Of a DNA stretch of 64,000 nt, positions 49,928-58,169 are shown piece after piece. The notes below the pieces were generated by a model that did not search any database, was not told where the DNA came from, and saw only the letters and a list, made by a program, of their open reading frames with translations. The stretch is from the NCBI GenBank assembly GCA_018701215.1, contig JABIWH010000015.1:124001-188000 (forward strand), given 5' to 3'. Position numbers and translations under genes: made by a program. The stretch comes from Rhodospirillaceae bacterium. Lineage in GTDB: Bacteria > Pseudomonadota > Alphaproteobacteria > GCA-2731375. How positions within the stretch are numbered: position 1 is the first letter of the stretch; each line of letters begins with the position of its first letter.

Positions 49928-50683
49928 CTATTTCGAGCCGCCATCGATCTTCAGGATGGCGCCGGTGGTGTAGCTAGCACCGTCGGAGGCCAGGTACAGC
50001 GCCGCCGCCGCGACTTCCTCGGCCTCGCCACCCCGTTGCATGGCGATGCGCTCCTGGGCGCGGGCGTTGAAGGCGTCCATGTCCCAGGCCTTGGAAATGT
50101 CCGTCAGGAAGGGCCCTGGCATGATGCAATTGACCCGCACCTTGGGGCCATAGGCATCGGCGAAGGCCTCGGTCATGGCATTGACGCCGGCTTTGGCGGC
50201 GGCATAGGTGATGACCTCCTTGGTGGGCCGGATCGCGGCGGTGGAGGAGACATTGATGATGGCACCTCCCGCGCCCTCCAGCATGCGCTGGCCCACATTA
50301 GCGCACAAACGAAAGGTGCCTTTCAGGTTCACATCCAGAACCTTGTCGTACAGCACCTCGGGGATCGAGGCCGCTGTATCATAATGCGGCGACATGCCCG
50401 CATTGTTGATCAGGACATCGATGCGGCCAAAGCGTTCATAGGCGGCATCGACCAGGGCATCGCATTGCTCCCAATAACCCACGTGGCAGGCATAGGGCAT
50501 GGCCTGGCGGCCCAGGGCCTCGATCTCCTTCGCCGTGGCCTCGCAGCTTTCGATCTTGCGCGAGGTGATGATCAAATCCGCCCCCGCCTCGGCAAAGCCC
50601 AAGGCCATGGCCCGGCCCAGGCCCCGGCTGCCGCCGGTGATCAAAACCACCTTGTTGCTCATATCGATCTGATTGCTGGCCAT
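49928..50683 (-). CDS. SDR-family oxidoreductase (classical)
   Basis: A 251-residue classical short-chain dehydrogenase/reductase. The NAD(P) motif is TGGSRGLG (residues 16-23), followed by NNAG (93-96), catalytic Ser147 in INVSSTAA, Tyr160 and Lys164 in YAAAK, and the C-terminal GAILKIDGGSK typical of the 3-oxoacyl-ACP reductase-like group. All catalytic residues are intact, unlike the SDR at 46719. ATG 50683 has GGAG upstream. It is convergent with the radical SAM gene. Substrate unknown; alcohol, sugar or acyl substrates are all possible. Confidence 0.92.
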   Translation of the reverse strand: MASNQIDMSNKVVLITGGSRGLGRAMALGFAEAGADLIITSRKIESCEATAKEIEALGRQAMPYACHVGYWEQCDALVDAAYERFGRIDVLINNAGMSPHYDTAASIPEVLYDKVLDVNLKGTFRLCANVGQRMLEGAGGAIINVSSTAAIRPTKEVITYAAAKAGVNAMTEAFADAYGPKVRVNCIMPGPFLTDISKAWDMDAFNARAQERIAMQRGGEAEEVAAAALYLASDGASYTTGAILKIDGGSK

Positions 50684-50881
50684 CCGGCGTGCTCCTCGTT
50701 TTACGCAACTGTTGGCGCAATCTTACCAAATTGATCGTTGCCGCGCATCCGGCAGATCGTTGAAGAATGGGAATCAAAGCGTGAACATAACGTGATCATT
50801 TTGGAATCTTCGGTAACTAATTGAATCAGCGTGGTTTTTTATCTTGATCCGATTCGCTGTATGTGATTCGTTCAGCCTGAT

Positions 50882-51193
50882 ATGGGACTTTGGTATGATA
50901 CGCGACGTAGTCTGCGCAGGGCGGTCACGCCCTGTCTGGGGATCTGTGCGCTGTTGTATTTCTGTTATCACACGGTCCAGGGTGAGCGTGGGGTCATCGC
51001 ATATCTACGCCTGAGCACCCAGCTGGAACGGACCGAAATGGCCCTGCGGGATAGCGGTGAGGCCCGTGAAGTATTGGCCCGCCAGGTCGGACTGCTGCGG
51101 CCGGAAAACCTGAACCGCGATATGCTGGACGAACAGGTCCGCCGTACCCTTGGTCTGACCCACCCCGATGACGTGGTTATTTATACGCCATAA
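50882..51193 (+). CDS. FtsB/DivIC-family septum formation protein
   Basis: A 103-residue single-pass membrane protein. A short cytosolic N-terminus is followed by one membrane segment (LGICALLYFCYHTVQG), a short coiled coil (YLRLSTQLERTEMALRDSGE) and a C-terminal part (RPENLNRDMLDEQVRRTLGL) typical of FtsB-like proteins that link FtsL and FtsQ in the divisome. ATG 50882 is the only suitable start. Its position ahead of pdhA is conserved in alphaproteobacteria. The upstream 198 bases are AT-rich and may hold its promoter, but none is clear. Confidence 0.9.
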   Translation: MGLWYDTRRSLRRAVTPCLGICALLYFCYHTVQGERGVIAYLRLSTQLERTEMALRDSGEAREVLARQVGLLRPENLNRDMLDEQVRRTLGLTHPDDVVIYTP

Positions 51194-51310
51194 GCGGCGC
51201 TGGAAACGCCGCAAGCCGGATAAGTATTGTGCGCCAACAGGTTGTCTGATGCCGGCGGGCATGATGTCTTAATATTGAATTAATCATTATGCAGTTAATT
51301 TGTAAATTCC

Positions 51311-51360
51311 CCTTGTATTACAAGGAGTTTTGACGCTTCAATATTGGTTGAAAGCGTCAA
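51311..51360. promoter_or_regulatory. Two palindromes before pdhA, possible operators
   Basis: CCTTGTATTACAAGG (51311-51325) is a perfect 7-bp palindrome around one base. Five bases on, TTGACGCTT and AAGCGTCAA (51330-51338, 51352-51360) form a second perfect inverted repeat of 9-bp arms. Both lie 28-77 bases before the pdhA start, in an AT-rich stretch, and could be regulator-binding sites or leader structures. A further GCGGCG/CGCCGC stem just after ftsB may end that transcript. Confidence 0.55.
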
Positions 51361-51387
51361 CAATGATCAATTGCGAATGAGGCTGTC

Positions 51388-52461
51388 ATGGCGAAAGCGG
51401 CGAAGTCCAAGGCTGTTGGCTCGAAGACCGAAGCTCTAAAGGCGACGAAATTGCCGGCCCGCCGGCGCAAGGCGCCGCCACCGCCCGCCATCACCAAGGA
51501 TAATGCCGGGGAAGCCTTGGGCTTTTACCGCCAGATGCTGTTGATCCGCCGCTTCGAGGAAAAGGCCGGACAGATGTACGGCATGGGCCTGATCGGCGGC
51601 TTCTGCCATCTCTACATCGGCCAGGAAGCCGTGGTCACCGGCATGCAGTCGGCCATTGAAGAGGGCGATACGCAGCTGACCAGCTATCGTGATCATGGTC
51701 ATATGCTGGCCTGCGGCATGGATGCCAAGGGCGTGATGGCGGAACTGACCGGGCGCATCGGCGGTTATTCCAAGGGCAAGGGCGGCTCCATGCATATGTT
51801 CAGCCGGGAAAAGAACTTCTTTGGCGGACATGGCATCGTCGGCGCCCAAGTGCCGATCGGTGCCGGCCTGGGCTTTGCCCACAAGTACAAAAACAACGGC
51901 CGCATCTCGCTGACATACTTCGGCGATGGCTCCGCCAACCAGGGCCAGGTCTACGAGGCCTTCAATATGGCGGCGCTGTGGCAGTTACCGGTGATTTTCA
52001 TTGTCGAGAACAATCAATACGCCATGGGCACGGCGGTGGGCCGGGCCACGGCCCAGACCGAGTTATATCGCCGTGGCGAAAGCATTGGCATCCCCGGCGT
52101 CCAGGTCGACGGCATGGATGTCCTCGCCGTCAAGGCGGCCGGTGATGAAGCAGTCAAGCATGTCCGGGGCGGCAAGGGCCCAATCCTGTTGGAGATGAAG
52201 ACCTACCGTTATCGCGGCCATTCCATGTCCGATCCGGCGAAATACCGCACCAAGGAAGAGGTTCAGCGGGTCCGCGCCGAGCGTGACCCCATTGATCACC
52301 TGCGCGAATCGATCCTAAGCGTCGGCGTCGCCGACGAGGCCGCGTTGAAAGCTCTGGACCGTGAGGTCAAGGATATCGTCACGGAGGCGGCCGAATTCGC
52401 GCAAAACAGCCCCGAGCCCGATCCAGCGGAGCTGTACACAGATATTTTGGTGGAGGTCTAG
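51388..52461 (+). CDS. pdhA: Pyruvate dehydrogenase E1 subunit alpha
   Basis: Thiamine-diphosphate subunit of the pyruvate dehydrogenase complex that decarboxylates pyruvate. It has 357 residues; the first 35 are Lys/Ala-rich and disordered-looking. Landmarks are FCHLYIGQEAVVTGMQSAI, TSYRDHGHMLACGMD, GGHGIVGAQVPIGAGLGFAH and the ThDP motif GDGSANQGQVYEAFNMAALW, then YRGHSMSDPAKYR (phosphorylation-loop region in eukaryotic relatives). ATG 51388 is followed 3 bases after its stop by pdhB. It pairs with the E1 beta subunit as a heterotetramer. Confidence 0.97.
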   Translation: MAKAAKSKAVGSKTEALKATKLPARRRKAPPPPAITKDNAGEALGFYRQMLLIRRFEEKAGQMYGMGLIGGFCHLYIGQEAVVTGMQSAIEEGDTQLTSYRDHGHMLACGMDAKGVMAELTGRIGGYSKGKGGSMHMFSREKNFFGGHGIVGAQVPIGAGLGFAHKYKNNGRISLTYFGDGSANQGQVYEAFNMAALWQLPVIFIVENNQYAMGTAVGRATAQTELYRRGESIGIPGVQVDGMDVLAVKAAGDEAVKHVRGGKGPILLEMKTYRYRGHSMSDPAKYRTKEEVQRVRAERDPIDHLRESILSVGVADEAALKALDREVKDIVTEAAEFAQNSPEPDPAELYTDILVEV

Positions 52462-52464
52462 AGC

Positions 52465-53883
52465 ATGCCCGTCACCATTACCATGCCGGCGCTTTCGCCC
52501 ACCATGACCGAAGGGACGCTGGCCAGTTGGCTGGTCGCCGAAGGCGAGAGCGTCAACCCCGGCGACATGATCGCCGAAATCGAGACCGACAAGGCTACCA
52601 TGGAAGTCGAGGCGGTGGATGAAGGCGTGGTGGGCAAGATCCTGGTTCCCGCCGGCACCGAGAATATCGCCGTCAATACGCCCATTGTGATCCTGTTGCT
52701 GGAAGGCGAGGACGCCGCGTCCATTGATAGCGCGGCGGCGAGCCCGGCCCCTGCCCCTAACCCTGCCCCCGTCGCGCAACCATCGCCCGCGCCTGCTGCC
52801 GTCGCGGCGGCCCCGGCGGTGGCCGCCGCACCTGCCCCTGCACCGGCCCCCGCACCAGTTGCCGAAGCCGTGATAGAAGAGGATCTGCCAGCAGGCACCG
52901 AAATGGTTGCCATGACCGTACGCGATGCCCTGCGCGATGCCATGGCGGAGGAAATGCGCGGCGACGGCGATGTCTTCCTGATGGGAGAGGAGGTCGCGGA
53001 ATACCAGGGCGCCTACAAAATCAGCCAGGGTTTACTGGCGGAATTCGGGCCGCGCCGGGTGATCGACACGCCGATCACCGAGCACGGCTTTACCGGCATG
53101 GCGGTCGGCGCGGCGTTTGGCGGCCTGAAGCCCATTGTCGAATTCATGACTTTCAATTTCGCCATGCAGGCGATCGACCAGATCATCAATTCTGCGGCCA
53201 AGACCCGTTATATGTCAGGCGGTCAAATGGGTTGTCCCATCGTCTTTCGCGGCGCCAACGGCATCGCCTCGCGCGTCGCGGCCCAGCATTCGCAATGCTA
53301 TGCCTCGTGGTATGCCCATTGTCCGGGCCTCAAGGTGGTCTCGCCCTACAGCGCGGCGGACGCCAAGGGTCTGTTGAAAAGCGCCATCCGCGACCCGAAC
53401 CCGGTGGTATTTCTGGAAAACGAATTGATGTACGGCCATTCCTTCGAGGTACCGGTGCTGGACGATTACACCGTACCCATCGGCAAGGCACGGGTGGCCA
53501 GGGCGGGCAGCGATGTCACCATCGTGGCCTTTTCCATTGCCGTCGGCTGGGCCCTGGAAGCCGCCGATGCCCTGGCGGCGGAAGGCATTTCGGCCGAGGT
53601 GATCGATCTTCGTTCCATCCGGCCCTTGGATTTGCCCACGGTTCTGCAATCGGTGCGCAAAACCAACCGTTGCGTCACGGTAGAGGAAGGCTGGTTAGCC
53701 TGTGGCATCGGCGCCGAACTGTCCGCCCTTATCATGGAACAGGCCTTTGACGAATTGGACGCGCCGGTCAGCCGGGTCGGCGGCGCGGACGTGCCCATGC
53801 CCTACGCGGCGAATTTGGAGAAGCTGTCAGTACCCGACGCCGCCGCCATCGCCGCCACCGCCAAAGCCGTCTGCTACCGCTAG
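52465..53883 (+). CDS. pdhB: Pyruvate dehydrogenase E1 subunit beta with N-terminal lipoyl domain
   Basis: Second E1 subunit; 472 residues. Residues 1-80 are a lipoyl domain with the lipoylated Lys in EIETDKATMEVEAVDEG; a long Ala/Pro linker follows (about 90-140); then the transketolase-like E1 beta body: MTVRDALRDAMAEEM, FLMGEEVAEYQGAYKISQGL, TPITEHGFTGMAVGAAFGGL, GANGIASRVAAQHSQCYASW. An E1 beta carrying its own lipoyl domain is a known alphaproteobacterial trait (as in Sinorhizobium and Zymomonas). It starts 3 bases after pdhA and is 53 bases before pdhC. Confidence 0.97.
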   Translation: MPVTITMPALSPTMTEGTLASWLVAEGESVNPGDMIAEIETDKATMEVEAVDEGVVGKILVPAGTENIAVNTPIVILLLEGEDAASIDSAAASPAPAPNPAPVAQPSPAPAAVAAAPAVAAAPAPAPAPAPVAEAVIEEDLPAGTEMVAMTVRDALRDAMAEEMRGDGDVFLMGEEVAEYQGAYKISQGLLAEFGPRRVIDTPITEHGFTGMAVGAAFGGLKPIVEFMTFNFAMQAIDQIINSAAKTRYMSGGQMGCPIVFRGANGIASRVAAQHSQCYASWYAHCPGLKVVSPYSAADAKGLLKSAIRDPNPVVFLENELMYGHSFEVPVLDDYTVPIGKARVARAGSDVTIVAFSIAVGWALEAADALAAEGISAEVIDLRSIRPLDLPTVLQSVRKTNRCVTVEEGWLACGIGAELSALIMEQAFDELDAPVSRVGGADVPMPYAANLEKLSVPDAAAIAATAKAVCYR

Positions 53884-53936
53884 CCTGCAAGAGACACCAA
53901 TCAGGCAAAACGCTAAAAAAACCGGGAAAACAAGCC

Positions 53937-55226
53937 ATGCCCATCACCATCACCATGCCCGCCCTTTCGCCCACGATGACCGAGGGAACCCTGGCCAAAT
54001 GGCTTTTGCAAGAGGGCGATACGGTACGATCCGGCGACATGCTGGCGGAGATCGAGACGGACAAGGCGACCATGGAGGTCGAAGCCATCGACGAAGGCAT
54101 CCTGGCCCGTATTTTGGTCGCGGAAGGCACCGAAGGCGTACCGGTGAACGCGCCCATAGCGATAATATTGGAAGAAGGGGAGGACGCCTCCGTGCTTGAA
54201 GACGCCATATCCGCGCCCGCCACCACGCCAGCCGCGGCAACGCCCGAGCCCGCGGCAGATTTGCCGGCACCGTCGATGCCCGCGCCGGCGGCGCCCGTTG
54301 CCGCTGCTGGCGGACGCATTCTGGCCTCGCCCCTGGCCCGGCGCATGGCCAGCCAAGCAGGCTTGGATCTGGCTTCCGTCAGCGGCAGCGGTCCGCGTGG
54401 GCGGATCGTCAAAGCGGATATCGAGACGGCCATGGCAACAGGCGGGGCACCGGCGCCCGCCGCCGCGCCTGTTGCGGCAGCGCCCGCCGCTCCAATGCCG
54501 GCGGCAGCCGTGCCTGCTGCGGATGCCTCGCCATTTGAAGGTGAGTTCGAACTGCAACCGCTGACCACCATGCGCAAGACCATCGCCCGCCGCATGAGCG
54601 AGTCCAAGCGCGAAGCGCCGCATTTCTATATGACCATGGATTGCGAGCTGGACGCCCTGTTGGCCCTGCGTACGGAATTGAATAATCGCGCTGACGGCGC
54701 CTTCAAATTGTCGGTCAATGATCTGGTCATCAAGGCCGCAGCCGTGGCGTTGATGAAAATACCCGCCGCCAACGCAGGTTATTCCGAAGGCGGAATAAAG
54801 CTTTATAAATCAGCCGATATCTCCGTTGCCGTGGCTTCCGAGCGGGGCCTGATCACGCCGGTGATACGCAATGCCAACGGCAAGGGTTTGGAGGCGATCT
54901 CGACGGAAATGCGCGCGCTGGCGCAAAAAGCCAATGACGGCAAGCTGATGCCTGAAGATTACCAGGGCGGCAGCTTCTCTATCTCTAATCTGGGCATGTA
55001 CGGCATCAAGCAGTTCGATGCGGTCATCAATACGCCGCAAGCCTGCATTCTGGCCGTCGGCGCCGGTGAACAGCGCGCCGTGGTCAAGGACGGCGCCCTG
55101 GCCATCGCCACTGTCATGTCGGTCACGCTTTCCGTGGATCACCGGGTCGTGGACGGCGCCATTGGGGCCCAGTTCCTGGCGGCCTTCAAGGGCCTGCTTC
55201 AAGAGCCCATGACCATGTTGTTGTAG
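53937..55226 (+). CDS. pdhC: Dihydrolipoamide acetyltransferase (E2) of pyruvate dehydrogenase
   Basis: Core of the pyruvate dehydrogenase complex; moves acetyl groups from lipoamide to CoA. It has 429 residues: one lipoyl domain (1-80; Lys in EIETDKATMEVEAIDEG), an Ala/Pro linker, a peripheral-subunit-binding domain (about 123-160; ILASPLARRMASQAGLDLAS, GRIVKADIE), a second linker, and the catalytic domain (about 205-429; KSADISVAVASERGLITPVI, then VTLSVDHRVVDGAIGAQFL with the catalytic His). The lipoyl domain is nearly the same as that of PdhB, suggesting shared origin. lpd follows after 10 bases. Confidence 0.97.
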   Translation: MPITITMPALSPTMTEGTLAKWLLQEGDTVRSGDMLAEIETDKATMEVEAIDEGILARILVAEGTEGVPVNAPIAIILEEGEDASVLEDAISAPATTPAAATPEPAADLPAPSMPAPAAPVAAAGGRILASPLARRMASQAGLDLASVSGSGPRGRIVKADIETAMATGGAPAPAAAPVAAAPAAPMPAAAVPAADASPFEGEFELQPLTTMRKTIARRMSESKREAPHFYMTMDCELDALLALRTELNNRADGAFKLSVNDLVIKAAAVALMKIPAANAGYSEGGIKLYKSADISVAVASERGLITPVIRNANGKGLEAISTEMRALAQKANDGKLMPEDYQGGSFSISNLGMYGIKQFDAVINTPQACILAVGAGEQRAVVKDGALAIATVMSVTLSVDHRVVDGAIGAQFLAAFKGLLQEPMTMLL

Positions 55227-55236
55227 GGGAATACCA

Positions 55237-56640
55237 ATGGCCGAACAGCAATTTGATCTGGTCGTCGTAGGCGGTGGACCGGGCGGCTACGTAGCCGCGA
55301 TCCGGGCCGCACAGCTGGGCATGGACGTTGCCCTGGTGGAGCGGGAGCATCTGGGCGGCATTTGCCTGAACTGGGGCTGCATCCCCACCAAGGCCTTGCT
55401 ACGCTCGGCTGAAGTCTATCATCTAGCCAAAACTTCATCGCAATATGGATTTAAAATCAACAATATAGAAATCGATCTTAATGCGATAGTTCAACGTAGT
55501 CGAAAGATCGCCAAGCAACTGAACGGCGGCGTCGGGCATCTGCTGAAAAAGAACAAGGTCGAGGTTTTGACCGGCCACGCCCGCCTGCTCGGCAAGGGCC
55601 GTCTGGCGGTAGAAGTCGATGGCACGGCGGTGATGGAGCTGAGCGCCAAGAACATTATCCTGGCAACCGGTGCCAGGGCCCGGGATCTGCCGGGCATGGA
55701 GGCGGATGGCAAACAAATCTGGAGCTATCGCCACGCCCTGGTCGCCGACACCATACCAAAGCGGCTTCTGGTCGTCGGATCAGGTGCCATTGGCATTGAA
55801 TTCGCAAGTTTTTTCAACACCCTGGGCTCTGACGTCACGGTCGTCGAAGTACTGGACCGCGTGCTTCCGGTGGAAGACGAGGAAATCTCGGCGATGGCCC
55901 ATAAGGCCTTTGAAAAACAAGGCATGCACCTTTTGACGGGTGTGCAGGTCAAGGGCCTGAAAAAGGCGGCGGACAGCGTTACCGCCAACATCGATTTGCC
56001 TGACGGCACCAGCGAAGCGATCACCGCCGATCGGGTTATCATGGCGGTAGGCATCACCGGCAACGTCGAGGATATCGGCCTGGAAGATAGCAAGGCGGTG
56101 GTCGACCGCGGCCATGTGGTGGTCGATCCTTGGTTGGCCACGGGAGAGCCCGGATTATATGCCATCGGCGATCTGGCGGGGCCGCCCTGGCTGGCGCACA
56201 AAGCCTCCCACGAAGGCGTCATCTGCGTCGAAAAAATCGCCGGTGTGGCCGATGTCCATCCCCTCAACGCCATGAATATTCCCGGTTGCACCTATTGTCA
56301 GCCGCAGATCGCCTCCATCGGCCTAACGGAGGCCGCGGCGGTGGCGGCGGGGCACCAGGTGCGGGTCGGCCGGTTTCCTTTCATTGGCAACGGCAAGGCC
56401 ATCGCCCTGGGCGATCCAGAGGGCATGATCAAGACCGTGTTTGATGAAGCCACGGGCGAATTGCTGGGCGCACATATGATCGGCCCGGAGGTGACGGAGC
56501 TGATCCAGGGCTATGCGGTGGCGCGCAGCATGGAGAGTACGGAGGCGGAATTGCTGCATACGGTCTTCCCCCACCCCACATTATCCGAGGCGATGCATGA
56601 ATCCGTGCTTGACGCCATGGGCCGGGCCATCCATTTCTAG
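55237..56640 (+). CDS. lpd: Dihydrolipoyl dehydrogenase (E3)
   Basis: FAD enzyme that reoxidises dihydrolipoamide with NAD+. It has 467 residues. The FAD motif VVVGGGPGGYVAAIRAAQLG is at the N-terminus, the redox disulfide is Cys43-Cys48 in GGICLNWGCIPTKALL, the NAD motif is VVGSGAIGIEFASFFNTLG, and the C-terminal dimer motif with the catalytic His is HTVFPHPTLSEAMHES. It is the last enzyme gene of the pdh cluster proper and may also serve other 2-oxoacid complexes and glycine cleavage. A 40-base gap leads to lipA. Confidence 0.97.
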   Translation: MAEQQFDLVVVGGGPGGYVAAIRAAQLGMDVALVEREHLGGICLNWGCIPTKALLRSAEVYHLAKTSSQYGFKINNIEIDLNAIVQRSRKIAKQLNGGVGHLLKKNKVEVLTGHARLLGKGRLAVEVDGTAVMELSAKNIILATGARARDLPGMEADGKQIWSYRHALVADTIPKRLLVVGSGAIGIEFASFFNTLGSDVTVVEVLDRVLPVEDEEISAMAHKAFEKQGMHLLTGVQVKGLKKAADSVTANIDLPDGTSEAITADRVIMAVGITGNVEDIGLEDSKAVVDRGHVVVDPWLATGEPGLYAIGDLAGPPWLAHKASHEGVICVEKIAGVADVHPLNAMNIPGCTYCQPQIASIGLTEAAAVAAGHQVRVGRFPFIGNGKAIALGDPEGMIKTVFDEATGELLGAHMIGPEVTELIQGYAVARSMESTEAELLHTVFPHPTLSEAMHESVLDAMGRAIHF

Positions 56641-56680
56641 GGTTGATCCTATAACAATGGGCCAAGGCAGCTAAAACATC

Positions 56681-57649
56681 ATGGCCGACAGCGAAATTTC
56701 AACGCCTCCAAAGTCAAAGCGGCTGCGCCATCCGGAAAAACGCAACCGTCCGGACAGTCCACCGCGCCGCAAGCCGCCCTGGATCCGCGTCAAGGCGCCC
56801 AGCGGCGCGACCTATTTCGAGACCCGAAATCTGATGCGGGAGAACAACCTGCACACCGTATGCGAGGAGGCCGCCTGCCCCAATATCGGCGAATGCTGGG
56901 GCAAACGCCACGCCACCATGATGATCATGGGGGATACCTGCACGCGGGCCTGCGCCTTTTGTAACGTCAAAACCGGCCGGCCCGGGCAATTGGACGCCGG
57001 GGAACCCGAAAATGTCGCCAGGGCGGTGAAAACGCTCGGTTTGCGCCATGTGGTAATCACCTCCGTTGACCGCGATGATCTGGACGACGGCGGCGCCGAA
57101 CATTTCGCCCAGGTGATCGGCCGGGTGCGGGCCCTGGCGCCCGAAACCACGATCGAGGTGCTGACGCCTGATTTTCTCGGCAAGCAAGGCGCCCTGGAAG
57201 TTGTCGTCGCGGCCCGCCCGGATGTCTTCAATCATAATCTGGAAACAGTACCCGGCCTTTACCCCCAGGTCCGCCCCGGTGCGCGCTATTTCAACTCCCT
57301 GCAATTGCTGGCCAAAGCCAAGGAACTGGAGCCGAATATCTTCACCAAATCGGGCATCATGGTCGGCCTGGGCGAGGAACGTCAGGCGGTACACCAGGTC
57401 ATGGATGATCTACGCGCCGCGGAGGTTGATTTCCTAACCATCGGGCAATATCTGCAACCCACGCCGAAGCACCATCCGGTGGCCGATTTCGTCACGCCGG
57501 AACAATTCGCCGCCTATGAACAAGCGGCACGGGGCAAGGGCTTTTTGCTGGTGGCGGCGACACCATTGACCCGGTCCTCGTATCATGCGGATAGCGATTT
57601 CGCCGAGCTGGCCCGCCGCCGAGCGCAAAATCATCTGGCCGCCAGTTAA
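56681..57649 (+). CDS. lipA: Lipoyl synthase
   Basis: Radical SAM enzyme that inserts sulfurs into octanoyl groups on lipoyl domains, including those of PdhB and PdhC encoded just upstream. It has 322 residues. The auxiliary cluster motif is CEEAACPNIGEC (CX4CX5C) and the SAM cluster motif is CTRACAFC (CX3CX2C); the C-terminal RSSYHADSDF carries the conserved Ser ligand. Landmarks also include VVITSVDRDDLDDGGAEHFA and VFNHNLETVPGLYPQVRPGA. The stop overlaps the ratA start (TAATG). Confidence 0.97.
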   Translation: MADSEISTPPKSKRLRHPEKRNRPDSPPRRKPPWIRVKAPSGATYFETRNLMRENNLHTVCEEAACPNIGECWGKRHATMMIMGDTCTRACAFCNVKTGRPGQLDAGEPENVARAVKTLGLRHVVITSVDRDDLDDGGAEHFAQVIGRVRALAPETTIEVLTPDFLGKQGALEVVVAARPDVFNHNLETVPGLYPQVRPGARYFNSLQLLAKAKELEPNIFTKSGIMVGLGEERQAVHQVMDDLRAAEVDFLTIGQYLQPTPKHHPVADFVTPEQFAAYEQAARGKGFLLVAATPLTRSSYHADSDFAELARRRAQNHLAAS

Positions 57650-58107
57650 TGCCAACCCATGCGGAGCGCAAAATCCTGCCCTATACGCCGGAACAGATGT
57701 TCGATCTGGTCGCCGATATAGAACGTTATCCGGAATTTCTGCCCTGGTGCGTGGCCTGCCGAGTGAGCAAGGTCGAAGGGCCGGTGATCTGGGGCGACCT
57801 GATGGTTGGCTTCAAGGTTTTTCGCGAGAAATTTACCTCCAAGGTCACCCTGCGCGCGCCGGACCGCATCGACGTGGAATATATCGACGGTCCATTTCGC
57901 TATCTGAATAACCACTGGCAGTTTAATCCAACAAACGATGGACTGGCGACGGAGGTTGATTTCTTCATCGACTTCGAATTCCGCTCCCGCATGCTGCAGG
58001 CGGTGGCCAGTACGGTGTTCAACGAAGCGGTACGCCGCATGGTTGGCGCCTTTGAAACCCGCGCCGGGGTGATCCATGCAAAGGCGCTTCCAACCGTAAG
58101 CCCATAG
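57649..58107 (+). CDS. RatA/Coq10-family START-domain protein
   Basis: A 152-residue single polyketide-cyclase/START domain. Motifs are YTPEQMFDLVADIERYPEFL, PWCVACRVSK and FFIDFEFRSRMLQAVASTVF. Family members bind ubiquinone-like lipids (Coq10) or, in E. coli, block 70S assembly (RatA); the lipA linkage is common in alphaproteobacteria and fits a respiratory quinone-related role better than a toxin. It starts at the lipA stop (TAATG overlap). The stop lies in a 12-base tandem repeat (58099-58122). Confidence 0.92.
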   Translation: MPTHAERKILPYTPEQMFDLVADIERYPEFLPWCVACRVSKVEGPVIWGDLMVGFKVFREKFTSKVTLRAPDRIDVEYIDGPFRYLNNHWQFNPTNDGLATEVDFFIDFEFRSRMLQAVASTVFNEAVRRMVGAFETRAGVIHAKALPTVSP

Positions 58108-58122
58108 ACGAGCCCATGGACA
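58099..58122 (+). repeat. 12-bp tandem repeat over the ratA-family stop
   Basis: AGCCCATAGACG and AGCCCATGGACA are adjacent and match at 10 of 12 bases. The first contains the TAG stop (58105-58107). Same pattern as at pyrH, fabZ, flp and the serine hydrolase gene. Confidence 0.65.
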
Positions 58123-58169
58123 GAACTGTGCTAGAGTTGGCGAAACAAACGCCAGAACGAGGATACGCC

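Noticed and set aside
57649..58107. Calling the START-domain gene a toxin of a toxin-antitoxin pair
   Set aside because: No antitoxin partner (RatB-like) is adjacent, and the lipA linkage fits a Coq10-like role.
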